Shown here: one piece after another, positions 18,001-25,896 of the stretch
Numbering within the stretch: the first letter of the stretch is position 1
Layout: each line of letters starts with the position of its first letter
Origin: Bacteroidota bacterium
GTDB taxonomy: Bacteria; Bacteroidota; Bacteroidia; B-17B0; Aurantibacillaceae
Direction of reading: 5' to 3'
Length of the DNA: 64,000 bases
Assembly (NCBI GenBank): GCA_013298715.1
Contig: JAAFIQ010000009.1
Location: 83,230-147,229, forward strand
Notes under the pieces: generated by a model
Told to the model about the DNA's origin: nothing
Seen by the model: only the letters and a program-made list of their open reading frames with translations
Databases searched by the model: none
Program-made: the position numbers and the translations under genes

Positions 18001-19091
18001 GTCCAAGTACCAACGGGGCCAGTACCGCTAGTTCCTGTTTTTTGGAAATAATAAGATTGGTAGCCATTCAAGAAAACATTATTGGCATTAAACGGATCAA
18101 CCTTCATTGCTTGCGCAATATCACCTGTGGCTATGTTTCCGCTTCCATTACCAAAAGCATCGTTTTGAGTGGAACCTAGTAAAACTACCTGCCAATTGGT
18201 TGGTGTATTAACAATATCGTAATTTACATACAAAGCAGTTAAGTTTGACGAAAAAGGTGCACCTGTATATTTTCCTGCGCAAGCAACATAAACAACTTTA
18301 TTATCTGTTGGAGCTATTGCAACCTCACATCTACCATAGTTTTGATCAAAAACTAAACTGTTAGAAGGTGTAACATCCGTAAAACTTGTAAAGTTAGCAT
18401 CTGTTGAGCGTAATACTTTTGACGGCCCGCTTCCTGCAACCGATCTTTCACTCCCAACAACTAAGTAAAGTATACCTGAATTGTCAATTTTAACATCTAA
18501 ACCATAATAAACGTTTGTAGTAAAAGTAAGATTAGAGGCAGTTATCAAGTTCATTGAAGTCCCGCCATTTGTAGTAACATAAATACCTTTGTTGGTTGCT
18601 AAAGCGAATTTTTGAGCATCATTAGGGTTTACAGCAATTTTATTGATTTCGGTACCAACAACAGATGCTGTTTGCACTTGAGTTAATGTAGAGCCACTCA
18701 ATTTATACAATCCTGTCCCTAAAAGTGCTTTACTTTTTGGACCTGGGCGCAAAAAACCTTCACCGGTTGCAATCAACAGGCTATTATCTTGTAATTGTGC
18801 TAAATAGCTGATATTAGGCGGTATTCCGGCAGGTGAAGTAACGGCACTCCATTGGTTACCTCCGGTGGTAGAAGTAAATAAACCACTTGTTACACTTCCA
18901 ACATAAAGTGTGTTACCTGTTGGATCTGACTTATCAACAATCATGTTACGCGAACGACCAGATGCATAAACAGGACCCGCCTGACTCCATTTTAAATTAC
19001 TTACAGATTGTGCAGTTAAACTATCAGTTGCAAATAATGCAACCACTAAACCAGTTGCTTGCACAAATCTTTTTGATAAATTTTTAATCAT
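15045..19091 (-). CDS. Very large secreted protein with T9SS type A sorting domain and sortilin/BNR-like propeller repeats
   Basis: 1348 residues. The signal peptide ends at DSLTAQ. Residues ~30-450 look like a beta-propeller of the sortilin/sialidase (BNR) type, with SGLFTSTTGGNQW, GIYVTTNGGTS and GIYRSVDNCLS. A long Ser/Thr-rich middle part contains three related ~50-residue units (~760-920), best seen as YTLLPGNITQTNPNF and YVLNPGNINQSSPVF. The extreme C-terminus is a type A sorting domain (LSIFPNPTSSNATILF then LPAGIYLVNI, VKRVAKLIV), which directs export through the type IX system and surface attachment. The likely role is surface adhesion or binding. It is the sole gene between two terminators. 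Confidence 0.85.
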   Translation of the reverse strand: MIKNLSKRFVQATGLVVALFATDSLTAQSVSNLKWSQAGPVYASGRSRNMIVDKSDPTGNTLYVGSVTSGLFTSTTGGNQWSAVTSPAGIPPNISYLAQLQDNSLLIATGEGFLRPGPKSKALLGTGLYKLSGSTLTQVQTASVVGTEINKIAVNPNDAQKFALATNKGIYVTTNGGTSMNLITASNLTFTTNVYYGLDVKIDNSGILYLVVGSERSVAGSGPSKVLRSTDANFTSFTDVTPSNSLVFDQNYGRCEVAIAPTDNKVVYVACAGKYTGAPFSSNLTALYVNYDIVNTPTNWQVVLLGSTQNDAFGNGSGNIATGDIAQAMKVDPFNANNVFLNGYQSYYFQKTGTSGTGPVGTWTKLGNSLVSNIPLYLHENVHDLQFVTSGNAISRYYFITDAGIYRSVDNCLSFQPFYNGIITGQYNSVAVERYPLGVGGNSASATYTPYSGFVGGTNGSGVNYFSGNYPNVTKELNFVSGDVYAAEYSKLLPNAVMFSTSNGVIYQTADIRSTEPDIKKFLRQTSNQTVADFANTNYNLTGTPFKLWENYGQVNSIGTPDSAVFYNDTVRFQASIQTVANLTTQATFSFSANRPNRFAKIDSVVIRTATVNLPLTPSQVQTPFSASDKKDIFISIPSAYTTTSAAISGVNYFGPVNSASSSIVVNDNTKTDLITVTYTSPPFANKTTFSTSIDVAGYYRVFATVFYKYKAGDSVFVADNSISNNARVFKTILTNTNTSTALDNTGSLRWKLGATGFPFVLTALQPSSLTINSPSFTIINSFGQSQGQATPNFTVRPSTQSNYTVITTGSSFNYTALPLNYVITTSVPASQGTIAPSYTLLPGNITQTNPNFTISANTVTSSTTYTIAGSSGTNSSISFSTINTASYVLNPGNINQSSPVFNNLAVGSYTVVSLSGNTQAAPNRTATPSLPTQTVYTAGYNSPQFYSNNPRVKIATDISCKLAYAYGNGGNNGVYVSRNALNLNDPMSHVLVSRNNALTCDANGVSTNSTIAITGSVTLLEWGKFGRELYYATSDNKLYRVNNLFTIMDSTALCYGGKLHSGIFTFSNTIAPPTYTVTGSNTPNPRSPYRTTLLGTFTKPIRSIAITNNDNTMALTFDGSSNDTIVLLSSNNIRTSNFSNINFQNKTGSVNPVPPGTRINTYCSIFEKDDNKKLLVGTNDGLYGTNDVTSGTATWALASDGSTPLPRLQVFDIKQQVLNPWDCYNSGQIYLATGGRGVWTNRDFSKPFVVGVEDNSLGKAYETNLSIFPNPTSSNATILFNSKDGETARVAVLDLTGKAILSNNLGKLYSGETSFTLETANLPAGIYLVNIESDANVKRVAKLIVTK

Positions 19092-19219
19092 ATCTTTAAA
19101 ATATTAAGCTCTTAATAAATTTTAACAAAATTGTTCAATTATTTTCAATTATCAAAACATTCCTTAACAATTTGTTGATTTTTTTTAAAAAGTGGTAGGT
19201 TTTACTACAAAAGTGGTAT

Positions 19220-19243
19220 AAAAAAACCCGCTAGGCGGGTTTG
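19220..19243 (-). terminator. Terminator downstream of ndk
   Basis: On the minus strand AACCCGCC-TA-GCGGGTTTTTTT forms a GC-rich stem with a tight loop followed by a T-run, just after the ndk stop. Confidence 0.85.
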
Positions 19244-19248
19244 GTTAA

Positions 19249-19668
19249 TTAAAATCTTTCTAGCTGAGAGAAAAAGAAATTTGATTCGATCTCAGCATTT
19301 TCGTCGCTATCACTACCGTGTACAGCATTTGCAGCTATACTTTTTGCAAATATTTTTCTAATAGTGCCATCTTCAGCTTTGCTTGGATCTGTAGCGCCAA
19401 TTAATTTGCGGTAATCCGCAACTGCATTTTCTTTTACTAGTATTGCGGCAACAATTGGTCCACCACTCATATATTCTGTCAATTCACCAAAAAACGGACG
19501 TTCTTTGTGAACGGCATAAAATAACCCTGCTTGTTCTTTGGTTAATTTCATGTATTTAAGAGCTTCTACTTTATAGCCAGCATTATTAATCATAGCTAAA
19601 ATAGGGCCTATGTTATTCATCTCTACCGCATCGGGCTTAATCATTGTAAATGTTTTATTACCTGCCAT
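19249..19668 (-). CDS. ndk: Nucleoside-diphosphate kinase
   Basis: 139 residues, normal for the family. The N-terminus [16 protein letters not shown], the [11 protein letters not shown] segment and the catalytic His117 in NAVHGSDS are all present. It transfers the gamma-phosphate of ATP to nucleoside diphosphates through a phospho-His intermediate and is a cytoplasmic housekeeping enzyme. Monocistronic: own candidate promoter upstream and terminator downstream. Confidence 0.97.
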   Translation of the reverse strand: MAGNKTFTMIKPDAVEMNNIGPILAMINNAGYKVEALKYMKLTKEQAGLFYAVHKERPFFGELTEYMSGGPIVAAILVKENAVADYRKLIGATDPSKAEDGTIRKIFAKSIAANAVHGSDSDENAEIESNFFFSQLERF

Positions 19669-19687
19669 TTTTTTATTTTTAGGGATG

Positions 19688-19695
19688 CAAAGGTA
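19688..19695 (-). promoter_or_regulatory. Candidate -7 element of ndk
   Basis: TACCTTTG on the minus strand is a full TAnnTTTG match, 19 nt upstream of the ndk ATG. No clear -33 TTG is seen at the usual distance. Confidence 0.4.
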
Positions 19696-19816
19696 CTGAT
19701 TTTTGTTTTAAAATACTAATTTAAATTATTCCTGGTTTACAAGTTGCCTAGCACTAAAAAAGTCTGATTGCATTTTTAGAATAATTAATTTAACTTAGCC
19801 TTTTAAATTTATTAAC

Positions 19817-20626
19817 ATGAAAAAAATCTATTTCCTTTTCTTATCTATTTTAGTTTTAAAGATAGGCGCTCAGGTTGCAACTTGTTCTATTAGCCCCTTA
19901 CTTAATAAGGCCGGTATATGGCCCGATAGCGCAACAAACTTTTTAACAGGCTATGTTAATCAACCTTACAATCAAAACATAACCGTAAAAATTTCTAAAG
20001 ACACAACGGACGTTTTATCTTTTTGTTTTACTCGCTTTGAATTATCAAACCCAGGCGGTGTTACAAATTTTAATTGCCCTCCAGGCTTAACTTTTTTAGC
20101 TGGGCCAACAATGACAAACAACGCTGGCGTTTACCGAATTCCGGCTCAAGCTGCCAGCTGCGCTCAAATTACAGGTACGCCAACAGCTGCAGGAAGTTAT
20201 ACTTTAAAAATGCGCGTGCAAGCATTTGGAACTATAAAAGTTGGTAATTGCCCTAGCCCGCCAGTTTACGGTAATGGAACGGCAATAAGCACCCAAACAT
20301 TAGGTTATTATATAATCAATATTTTACCTACTTCTACTGCCATTAAGGAGCAAGTGGATTTAAAAAGCCTTGGCTTAAATGCAACCCCGAATCCAGCATT
20401 TACAAAAACAACAATTAAGTTTAATGTGAATGATGAAACAAAAGCAAAAATTAGCACGTTTAATTTACTTGGAGAAAAAATTAGCGAGGATGAAATTAAA
20501 ACACATATTGGTGAAAATAACTTTGATTTAAAAACCGAAAATTGGCCTAGTGGTGTTTACCTATATTCTTTTACTTACAAAAATTTTACTCAAACAAAAC
20601 GGCTAATTATTTCTGGCAACAAATAA
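19817..20626 (+). CDS. Secreted protein with T9SS type A sorting domain
   Basis: 269 residues. The signal peptide is KIYFLFLSILVLKIGAQ. The ~170-residue body contains paired cysteines and an Ig-like pattern (LTGYVNQPYNQNITVKIS; GTPTAAGSYTLKMRVQAFG) like putative-Ig domains of surface proteins. The C-terminal ~75 residues form a type A sorting domain (LNATPNPAFTKTTIKFN, LPSGVYLY-type segment WPSGVYLYSF, KRLIISGNK). The stop codon abuts the rnz ATG with no gap, so the two are probably co-transcribed, although functionally unrelated. Confidence 0.82.
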   Translation: MKKIYFLFLSILVLKIGAQVATCSISPLLNKAGIWPDSATNFLTGYVNQPYNQNITVKISKDTTDVLSFCFTRFELSNPGGVTNFNCPPGLTFLAGPTMTNNAGVYRIPAQAASCAQITGTPTAAGSYTLKMRVQAFGTIKVGNCPSPPVYGNGTAISTQTLGYYIINILPTSTAIKEQVDLKSLGLNATPNPAFTKTTIKFNVNDETKAKISTFNLLGEKISEDEIKTHIGENNFDLKTENWPSGVYLYSFTYKNFTQTKRLIISGNK

Positions 20627-21547
20627 ATGAGTCAACAAGTATTTGAACTTTTAATTCTTGGTTCGTCTAGTGCAAGTCCAACTTCAGAGAGAAATCCAAG
20701 CGCTCAGCTACTAAATTTAGCCGAGCGCTATTTTCTAATTGATTGTGGCGAGGCTACTCAAATTCAATTAAGAAAGTTTAAGGCTAAAATTCAAAGTATA
20801 GATCATATTTTAATTTCGCATTTGCATGGCGACCATTTTTTTGGATTGCCAGGTTTGCTTAGTAGTATGCATTTGTTAGGCAGAAAACAAGCCTTAACTA
20901 TTTATTGCCCAAAAGAACTTAAGCCTATTTGGGACTTGATAACTCAGGCAAGCGATACACGACTAAATTTTGAAATTAAGTGGCACTTTAATTGTAACGA
21001 TGGCTTAAAGCTTTTGTTTGAAGATGATAAAATTGAAGTTTATAGCTTCCCTCTAAAACACCGAATTTTTTGCACTGGTTTTTTGTTTAAAGAAAAACCT
21101 CAGCTCAGAAATATAGATAAATGGCAACTTGAGAAACTTAACATTTCGTTTGCCGAAATTCATAAACTAAAAAAAGGATTAGATGCCATTGATAATGATG
21201 GAAATATTATTGAAAATAAAAAAGTTACAATAGATCCGCCAGAACCAAGGACTTACGCCTACTGCAGCGATACGATATATAACGAGAAAGTAGTTGATTA
21301 CTTGAAAAATGTAACAGTTTTATACCACGAGAGTACTTTTTTAGATGATAAACTCGATCGCGCTAAAAAAACGTTTCATACAACCGCCAAACAAGCGGCT
21401 ACTATTGCAAAATTAAGCGGTTCTAAAAAATTATTACTTGGTCATTTCTCCGCTAGATATGGATCATTACAAGACTTTTTAACTGAAGCACAACCTATTT
21501 TTGAAAACTGTGAATTAGCTACAGACGGAAAAAAAATTAAAATTTAA
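20627..21547 (+). CDS. rnz: Ribonuclease Z
   Basis: 306 residues with the metallo-beta-lactamase fold of RNase Z. The zinc motif is HLHGDH (His65, His67, Asp69, His70) followed by FFGLPGLLSSMHLLGR. Further metal ligands are in FPLKHRIFCTGF, in CSDT (near 222), and in the C-terminal LLLGHFSARY. It processes tRNA 3' ends endonucleolytically, which is needed here because the tRNA genes in this window do not encode CCA. Confidence 0.95.
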   Translation: MSQQVFELLILGSSSASPTSERNPSAQLLNLAERYFLIDCGEATQIQLRKFKAKIQSIDHILISHLHGDHFFGLPGLLSSMHLLGRKQALTIYCPKELKPIWDLITQASDTRLNFEIKWHFNCNDGLKLLFEDDKIEVYSFPLKHRIFCTGFLFKEKPQLRNIDKWQLEKLNISFAEIHKLKKGLDAIDNDGNIIENKKVTIDPPEPRTYAYCSDTIYNEKVVDYLKNVTVLYHESTFLDDKLDRAKKTFHTTAKQAATIAKLSGSKKLLLGHFSARYGSLQDFLTEAQPIFENCELATDGKKIKI

Positions 21548-21570
21548 CATCACCTTAATTAAACAACTAC

Positions 21571-21578
21571 TATATTTG
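21571..21578 (+). promoter_or_regulatory. Candidate -7 element of the LuxR-type regulator gene
   Basis: TATATTTG matches TAnnTTTG and lies 17 nt before the ATG at 21596. No clear -33 element. Confidence 0.4.
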
Positions 21579-21595
21579 TACCTATTCTAAATAAA

Positions 21596-22267
21596 ATGGT
21601 AAAAGTATTAATAGCTGATAAAAACTACCTAAGCCGAGTTGGCTTGGAGCTATTAGTTGGAGAGCTAAAAGGATTTGAAATTGTGCCTAGCGTTTGTGGC
21701 GATAAGGATGCGCTGGTTAACCAATTACAACTGTCAAAACCTAACTTATTAATTGCTGACCATACTTCTTTAGGAATTACCAGTGAAGAACTGAAACAGA
21801 TTAGAAAAAAATATTCTAAAACGCAATTTTTAATCATTACTGAAGTTCTCTCTAAAAAAGAATTTAACGACATTTTAAATACAAACATAACTTCTTACTT
21901 ATTAAAAGATTGCGATAAGGCAGAAATTTTGGAATGTATTAATTCAACTATAAAATCAGAAAAATTTATTTGTGGAAAAATAGTAAGTGTGCTTACAAGC
22001 GCACCTGAAATTTCAAGTAGTAATTCCTTTATTAAAAAATTAGGTTGCGATGGTATGAATGTAACCGAGCGGGAAACCGACATTATACGTTGTATTGCCG
22101 AAGGATTAAGCAACAAATTAATTGCAGACAAATTGTCTTTGAGTACACATACTGTGAACACACATCGCAAAAATATAATGCAAAAACTAGGTGTAAATAA
22201 CACCGCAGGAGTTGTTATGTTTGCGGTTAAAAATAATTTATTGGAAACAAATTTTAGTCTCAACTAA
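21596..22267 (+). CDS. Response regulator with LuxR-type HTH (NarL/FixJ family)
   Basis: 223 residues. The receiver-like domain is at ~1-120: phospho-acceptor candidate Asp in LLIADHTS (~56), switch Thr in LIITE, and Lys in YLLKD. The N-terminal acidic pair is reduced to one Asp (IADKNY), so phosphorylation may be weak or atypical. The C-terminal LuxR helix-turn-helix runs from VTERETDIIRCIAEGLSNKL to LSTHTVNTHRKNIMQKLGVN. No kinase gene is adjacent. It probably controls genes elsewhere; the next gene (gldD) has its own short upstream region. Confidence 0.88.
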   Translation: MVKVLIADKNYLSRVGLELLVGELKGFEIVPSVCGDKDALVNQLQLSKPNLLIADHTSLGITSEELKQIRKKYSKTQFLIITEVLSKKEFNDILNTNITSYLLKDCDKAEILECINSTIKSEKFICGKIVSVLTSAPEISSSNSFIKKLGCDGMNVTERETDIIRCIAEGLSNKLIADKLSLSTHTVNTHRKNIMQKLGVNNTAGVVMFAVKNNLLETNFSLN

Positions 22268-22338
22268 ACTTTTTACTCTGTTTAAAATTCCTTCTTAATT
22301 AAAAAAATCTAACGCTTATTTATCGTATTTTTAGTGAG

Positions 22339-22917
22339 ATGAAAAAAATTATTCTTCTAATTATATCTTTTTTTATACTCACATCGTGCGATGAAGATGA
22401 GGAAGTTTTCTCTCCAAAACCACGTGGCTTTATGCGCCTCGAGTTTCCTGAAAAAAAATACATAAACTATGATAGTACTTGTCCTTTTGCGTTTCAAATT
22501 CCAGTTTATTCTTTTATAAAAAAAGATGAGTACGCCGGCGCCGACCCCTGTTGGCTGAATATTGAATTCCCGAAATTTAAAGCCACACTACATTTAAGCT
22601 ATAAAGTTGTAAATAATGATTTAGAAAAGTATTTGAAAGATTCGCACGAGTTTGCCAACAAACACCAAGTAAAAGCAACAGGTGTAGATGAAATTGTGAT
22701 TGTGAGAGACACAGCAAAGGTTTATGGTTTATTGTTTGATATTGGCGGTAATACAGCCTCATCCATTCAATTTTACTTAACCGATAGCACCAAACATTTT
22801 ATTAGAGGGGCACTTTACTTAAACTCGGTACCTAACATCGACTCAAGTAAAATTGTAGTTGACTTTATTAAAAAAGATGTATTGCATTTGATTAATACAG
22901 CCAGGTGGAAGAATTAG
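22339..22917 (+). CDS. gldD: Gliding-motility lipoprotein GldD
   Basis: 192 residues. A lipoprotein signal ends at FILTSC, with lipidated Cys17 expected. The body carries typical GldD segments: PKPRGFMRLEFPEKKY, PCWLNIEFPKFKATLHLSYK and FYLTDSTKHFIRGALYLNS. GldD is needed for gliding and type IX secretion in Bacteroidota, where it acts at the envelope with GldB/GldJ. The T9SS cargo proteins in this window fit its presence. A TATTTTTA (22326-22333), close to the -7 consensus, is 5 nt before the ATG. Confidence 0.92.
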   Translation: MKKIILLIISFFILTSCDEDEEVFSPKPRGFMRLEFPEKKYINYDSTCPFAFQIPVYSFIKKDEYAGADPCWLNIEFPKFKATLHLSYKVVNNDLEKYLKDSHEFANKHQVKATGVDEIVIVRDTAKVYGLLFDIGGNTASSIQFYLTDSTKHFIRGALYLNSVPNIDSSKIVVDFIKKDVLHLINTARWKN

Positions 22918-22983
22918 AAACTTATTTTTACATTCTTGAAAGAAGCGATAATGATTGGGTTTTCAATTGCTAGAAAATTATAA

Positions 22984-23337
22984 TTATCCTTTGCTCAAAT
23001 ATTTTTTTGTTTTGTTGAAGCTAATTATAATCAATTCTAGAGTACAAAAAACTATAAAGTAATTCTCCAGGATATAATAATAACCAATAAGATTTTTTGC
23101 AAGCAAAATAAAACAACCACTTATAATTACATAAGTAATTAAAGTAAAAATTAATTTTCTCTTTTTTAAAAATATTAAATAAACTATAGAGATAAGAAAC
23201 AATGCAATTAAATGTATAACAATTAAGAAGATTAAAATAAAACCTGCATAATCATTAGACTTACTATGAAAATCAATTTTAACTATTTGCCATAAGAAGA
23301 TTGCTAGGACTACAAATATGTGTTTTATATAATTGAT
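22984..23337 (-). pseudogene. Membrane protein remnant lacking a recognisable start codon
   Basis: An open minus-strand frame of 117 codons encodes three to four hydrophobic segments (IFVVLAIFLWQIVKI, FILIFLIVIHLIALFLI, KLIFTLITYVIISGCFILL, YYYILENYFIVFCTLELIII). It has no ATG; only an internal TTG at 23202 gives a 72-codon version. An upstream TTG in another frame (at 23340) reads LNQLYKTHI and would join after a one-base shift, so a start lost by frameshift is plausible. Nothing else is evident in the 690-nt stretch 22918-23608; 23338-23608 is AT-rich and appears non-coding. Confidence 0.4.
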
Positions 23338-23608
23338 TCAAGGTAAAATGATGCAATACCTAATTTACATTCTCAGAAATAGCAAAAATTGTAGAGAAAT
23401 CTAGCCTTAATTAACTTCAAAAAAGTTGTAATTTTTTAGAATAAATTTATTACCTACGTTAAGATATTAATTAGATTTTCTCGATACTTAATTGATTTTT
23501 ACTTTGTATCCAATTTTAATTTTAAGACGCCCTTGAGATTAAAATTATTCAGAAACTATGAAATTTACTTAAGTGATAAAGCAAACATTAATGATTTATA
23601 TATAAGAT

Positions 23609-24811
23609 CTACTGCACAATGCCCAACTTTTTTGCTATTGCAGCCGGTATAGCTTTTTTATGTAACATTATACTTGTGGTTTTATACAATACGTAATTTT
23701 CGCTCGCAAAAAAGTATCCACCACACGCATTTGCATCATCACCCCAACTGTTTTTTATAACATAGTATAAAGTACCATTTTGATCTTTTACAGTTCCTAC
23801 GGTATGCATACCATGGTCATCTTGTGTTTCGTAATTATCAAATGCTTTTTGCCGTAACTCTGGTGTTATTGCTAATTGTTTTGTTGGTTCTGTACTTAAT
23901 GCTTTTTTCTCTTCATCTTTCATTAAAGTAACAGGTTTTTCAGGCATTAACGCCAAGCCATCGTTAAACATAAATGTTTTTTCACTTACATCTGCAGCCC
24001 AAGCCCATGTATAACCATTATTTATAGATTCTCGCATTACTTCTTGTAACTCGTTTAATGGCAAATTGTACATAGTTTCCCAATTCCAATTATCAGGCAC
24101 TTCTAAAGCAAATTGACTGTAAAATGGGTGGTGAGTAAACGAGGTTAAAAACACATAATCGTTTGCGTTAATTCCACTTGCTTCTGCATACGTTTTTGGT
24201 GTGTACTCTTTTCCTTTAAATGTAAATTTTTCTGGCACTTTTCCTAAGTACTCATCGCAGGCTGCCTCAATGGTGTTGTGTAAAAAATTAAAATCGATTT
24301 TTTGGGTTGCATCATTCGCTGCTGGTAATAAAATATTTTTTATAGTTGTTTCTAGTAAATGATGGTTATGTGGATTATTAATATCTTTTTTACCTGTATA
24401 AATTTCTTCAGGTACCATACCATATTTTTTAATTACTTGAACTACGTCCGGAAATCCACCGCCTTCACCAATATTAGTTTTACCATGCATACGCATATAG
24501 TTGTCTGCTTTTAGTGGGTAAGTTTTGCGTGCCACAAACATTTCACTTAAATTAAAATCTTTGCCTTTACCCATGCGCATCATTTCGCTCTCAAAAAAAG
24601 ATAATGACGAAAACGACCAACAAGTGCCTGTTTGATTTTGATTTTGAATATTTGTAGCATCAATTAATTTTACAGGTGTAAATTTAATATTGCTACCAAC
24701 TTTATTCGTTAACTGTTGGTTAATTGGATTTAATGAAAACTTAACGCCGTTATCTTGAGCAGATAACATTGAGCAAGTAAACAAAGTAGCTATTAGAAAA
24801 CTTTTTTTCAT
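23609..24811 (-). CDS. Exported C1-family cysteine peptidase (bleomycin hydrolase / aminopeptidase C type)
   Basis: 400 residues with signal peptide KSFLIATLFTCSMLSAQ. The papain-fold catalytic triad is visible: Cys in NQTGTCWSFSSLSFFES (~64), His in DDHGMHTVGTV and Asn in YYVIKNSWGDD. The insert between Cys and His, with SEMFVARKTYPLKADNYMRM, matches C1B bleomycin-hydrolase-like enzymes. The export signal is the main difference from the cytosolic enzymes, suggesting periplasmic peptide trimming. Its start overlaps the preceding membrane-protein gene by 4 nt (ATGA), which places it at the end of the bactofilin-AtpZ cluster, where Bacteroidota normally have atpB. Confidence 0.9.
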   Translation of the reverse strand: MKKSFLIATLFTCSMLSAQDNGVKFSLNPINQQLTNKVGSNIKFTPVKLIDATNIQNQNQTGTCWSFSSLSFFESEMMRMGKGKDFNLSEMFVARKTYPLKADNYMRMHGKTNIGEGGGFPDVVQVIKKYGMVPEEIYTGKKDINNPHNHHLLETTIKNILLPAANDATQKIDFNFLHNTIEAACDEYLGKVPEKFTFKGKEYTPKTYAEASGINANDYVFLTSFTHHPFYSQFALEVPDNWNWETMYNLPLNELQEVMRESINNGYTWAWAADVSEKTFMFNDGLALMPEKPVTLMKDEEKKALSTEPTKQLAITPELRQKAFDNYETQDDHGMHTVGTVKDQNGTLYYVIKNSWGDDANACGGYFFASENYVLYKTTSIMLHKKAIPAAIAKKLGIVQ

Positions 24812-25179
24812 GGCTTATTTTTTTCTGATTTAATTTTGTTCAACAAATATGCTACTTCAAACGCAATAAACAAAGCATAATGCGTTAAAAAATGAGCGCT
24901 AAACTTATAAAATACGTGAGGATTTAAAAATCCAAAAATTAAAATAAAAAAAAGTGCAGCTAAAAATTTAATAACAATAACCCCAAGCAGACGCTGTGTG
25001 TAGGTTTTAACATCTGCTTTAAAAAGTAAAAACAGATTTATGCAACAGCACACCAGCCAAATGTAAAGTATAGAAATCCAAAAGTTAAAAGTAGTAAGTG
25101 GTGTATAAAAACAAAAAAATAGCGACATTCCTAATGATAAAATTGCCGCAATACTTGGATAAATATGGGCTTTTTTCAT
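24808..25179 (-). CDS. Small multi-pass membrane protein, ATP-synthase-cluster type
   Basis: 123 residues with four hydrophobic segments (SIAAILSLGMSLFFCFYT, FWISILYIWLVCCCINLFLL, LLGVIVIKFLAALFFILIFG, YALFIAFEVAYLL). In Bacteroidota a protein of this size and topology often sits between atpZ and atpB and may help assemble the ATP-synthase membrane part, like AtpI. It overlaps both neighbours by 4 nt. The assignment rests on position and topology. Confidence 0.6.
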   Translation of the reverse strand: MKKAHIYPSIAAILSLGMSLFFCFYTPLTTFNFWISILYIWLVCCCINLFLLFKADVKTYTQRLLGVIVIKFLAALFFILIFGFLNPHVFYKFSAHFLTHYALFIAFEVAYLLNKIKSEKNKP

Positions 25180-25388
25180 TCTTTTTTTGGTTTAATAAAA
25201 TCTTTTAAAACAATGTATAAGGCCGCACCAATACCAAGTAAGCAAAGCACAATGGTGTAAACTGGTTGCTTGTTTTGATAAACCGTATCGAGTTTATTAC
25301 CACCCCAAGCAGAAAGCCCAATAATAGCACCCATTTGGATAGCCATGTTGCTGTATTTTAAATAAGGATTAGGCTGTTTCGGCAACAT
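25176..25388 (-). CDS. atpZ: AtpZ/AtpI family protein
   Basis: 70 residues from the start at 25388 (MLPKQPNPYLKYSNMAIQMG). A longer frame up to 25469 is open but would lie deep inside the bactofilin gene. Two membrane segments, IQMGAIIGLSAWGGNKLD and YTIVLCLLGIGAALYIVLKD, show the conserved GxKLD-like motif of AtpZ, a small accessory of F-type ATP synthase reported to act with AtpI on cation/c-ring assembly. It overlaps the end of bactofilin by 20 nt and the next gene by 4 nt. The ATP-synthase subunit genes themselves are not in the window. Confidence 0.8.
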   Translation of the reverse strand: MLPKQPNPYLKYSNMAIQMGAIIGLSAWGGNKLDTVYQNKQPVYTIVLCLLGIGAALYIVLKDFIKPKKE

Positions 25389-25779
25389 TTGCACGACTTG
25401 TATTTGACTGCATATTGCGCACCACAGCACCCATATTGCAAGTACCAGTAAACAAAGCGCCAGCCTCAATAGCCAATTTGCCGGTTACAATATCTCCATT
25501 TATTTTGGCTGTACTTTTTAACTGTAAGGTTTCAGTAATTGTAACTTTCCCTTTTACTTCGCCGCTCAAATCAGCATTTGCACTCACCACATTACCTTCA
25601 ATTTTTCCGTTTGCGCCGAGCACAAACTTGCCGTTAGTAGATAAATTTCCTATTAATGTGCCATCAATTCTAACATCGCCACTGCAATTTACATCGCCAG
25701 TAATTGTGGTTCCGTTTCCTATTAAATTAACCGAACCGCCATCTTGGCTAGTCGATTTGTTTGATCCCATTCCTAACAT
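25369..25779 (-). CDS. Bactofilin (polymer-forming cytoskeletal protein)
   Basis: 136 residues. The core beta-helix repeats are clear: NLIGNGTTITGDVNCSG, GDVRIDGTLIGNLSTNGK, LGANGKIEGNVVSANADLSG, LQLKSTAKINGDIVTGKL. N- and C-terminal tails are short and disordered. Bactofilins self-assemble into filaments at the membrane and organise cell shape and wall enzymes. First gene of the four-gene minus-strand operon. TATACTTG (25784-25791, minus strand), one base off the -7 consensus, is only 4 nt from the first ATG, so ATG 25770 may be the real start. Confidence 0.93.
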   Translation of the reverse strand: MLGMGSNKSTSQDGGSVNLIGNGTTITGDVNCSGDVRIDGTLIGNLSTNGKFVLGANGKIEGNVVSANADLSGEVKGKVTITETLQLKSTAKINGDIVTGKLAIEAGALFTGTCNMGAVVRNMQSNTSRANVAETA

Positions 25780-25896
25780 ACTACAAGTATAAGATTTTTT
25801 TGCTGAAAGAGCAATTAATTAACTTGATTTTTAGACTATTAAAAAAGTTTAACAGTTTAGAATTTACAGAATTAGTACAATTAGAAAATCTAAAAA

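Noticed and set aside
25415..25792. 125-codon plus-strand ORF opposite bactofilin
   Set aside because: Mirror of the bactofilin repeats; the minus-strand protein is clearly the real one.
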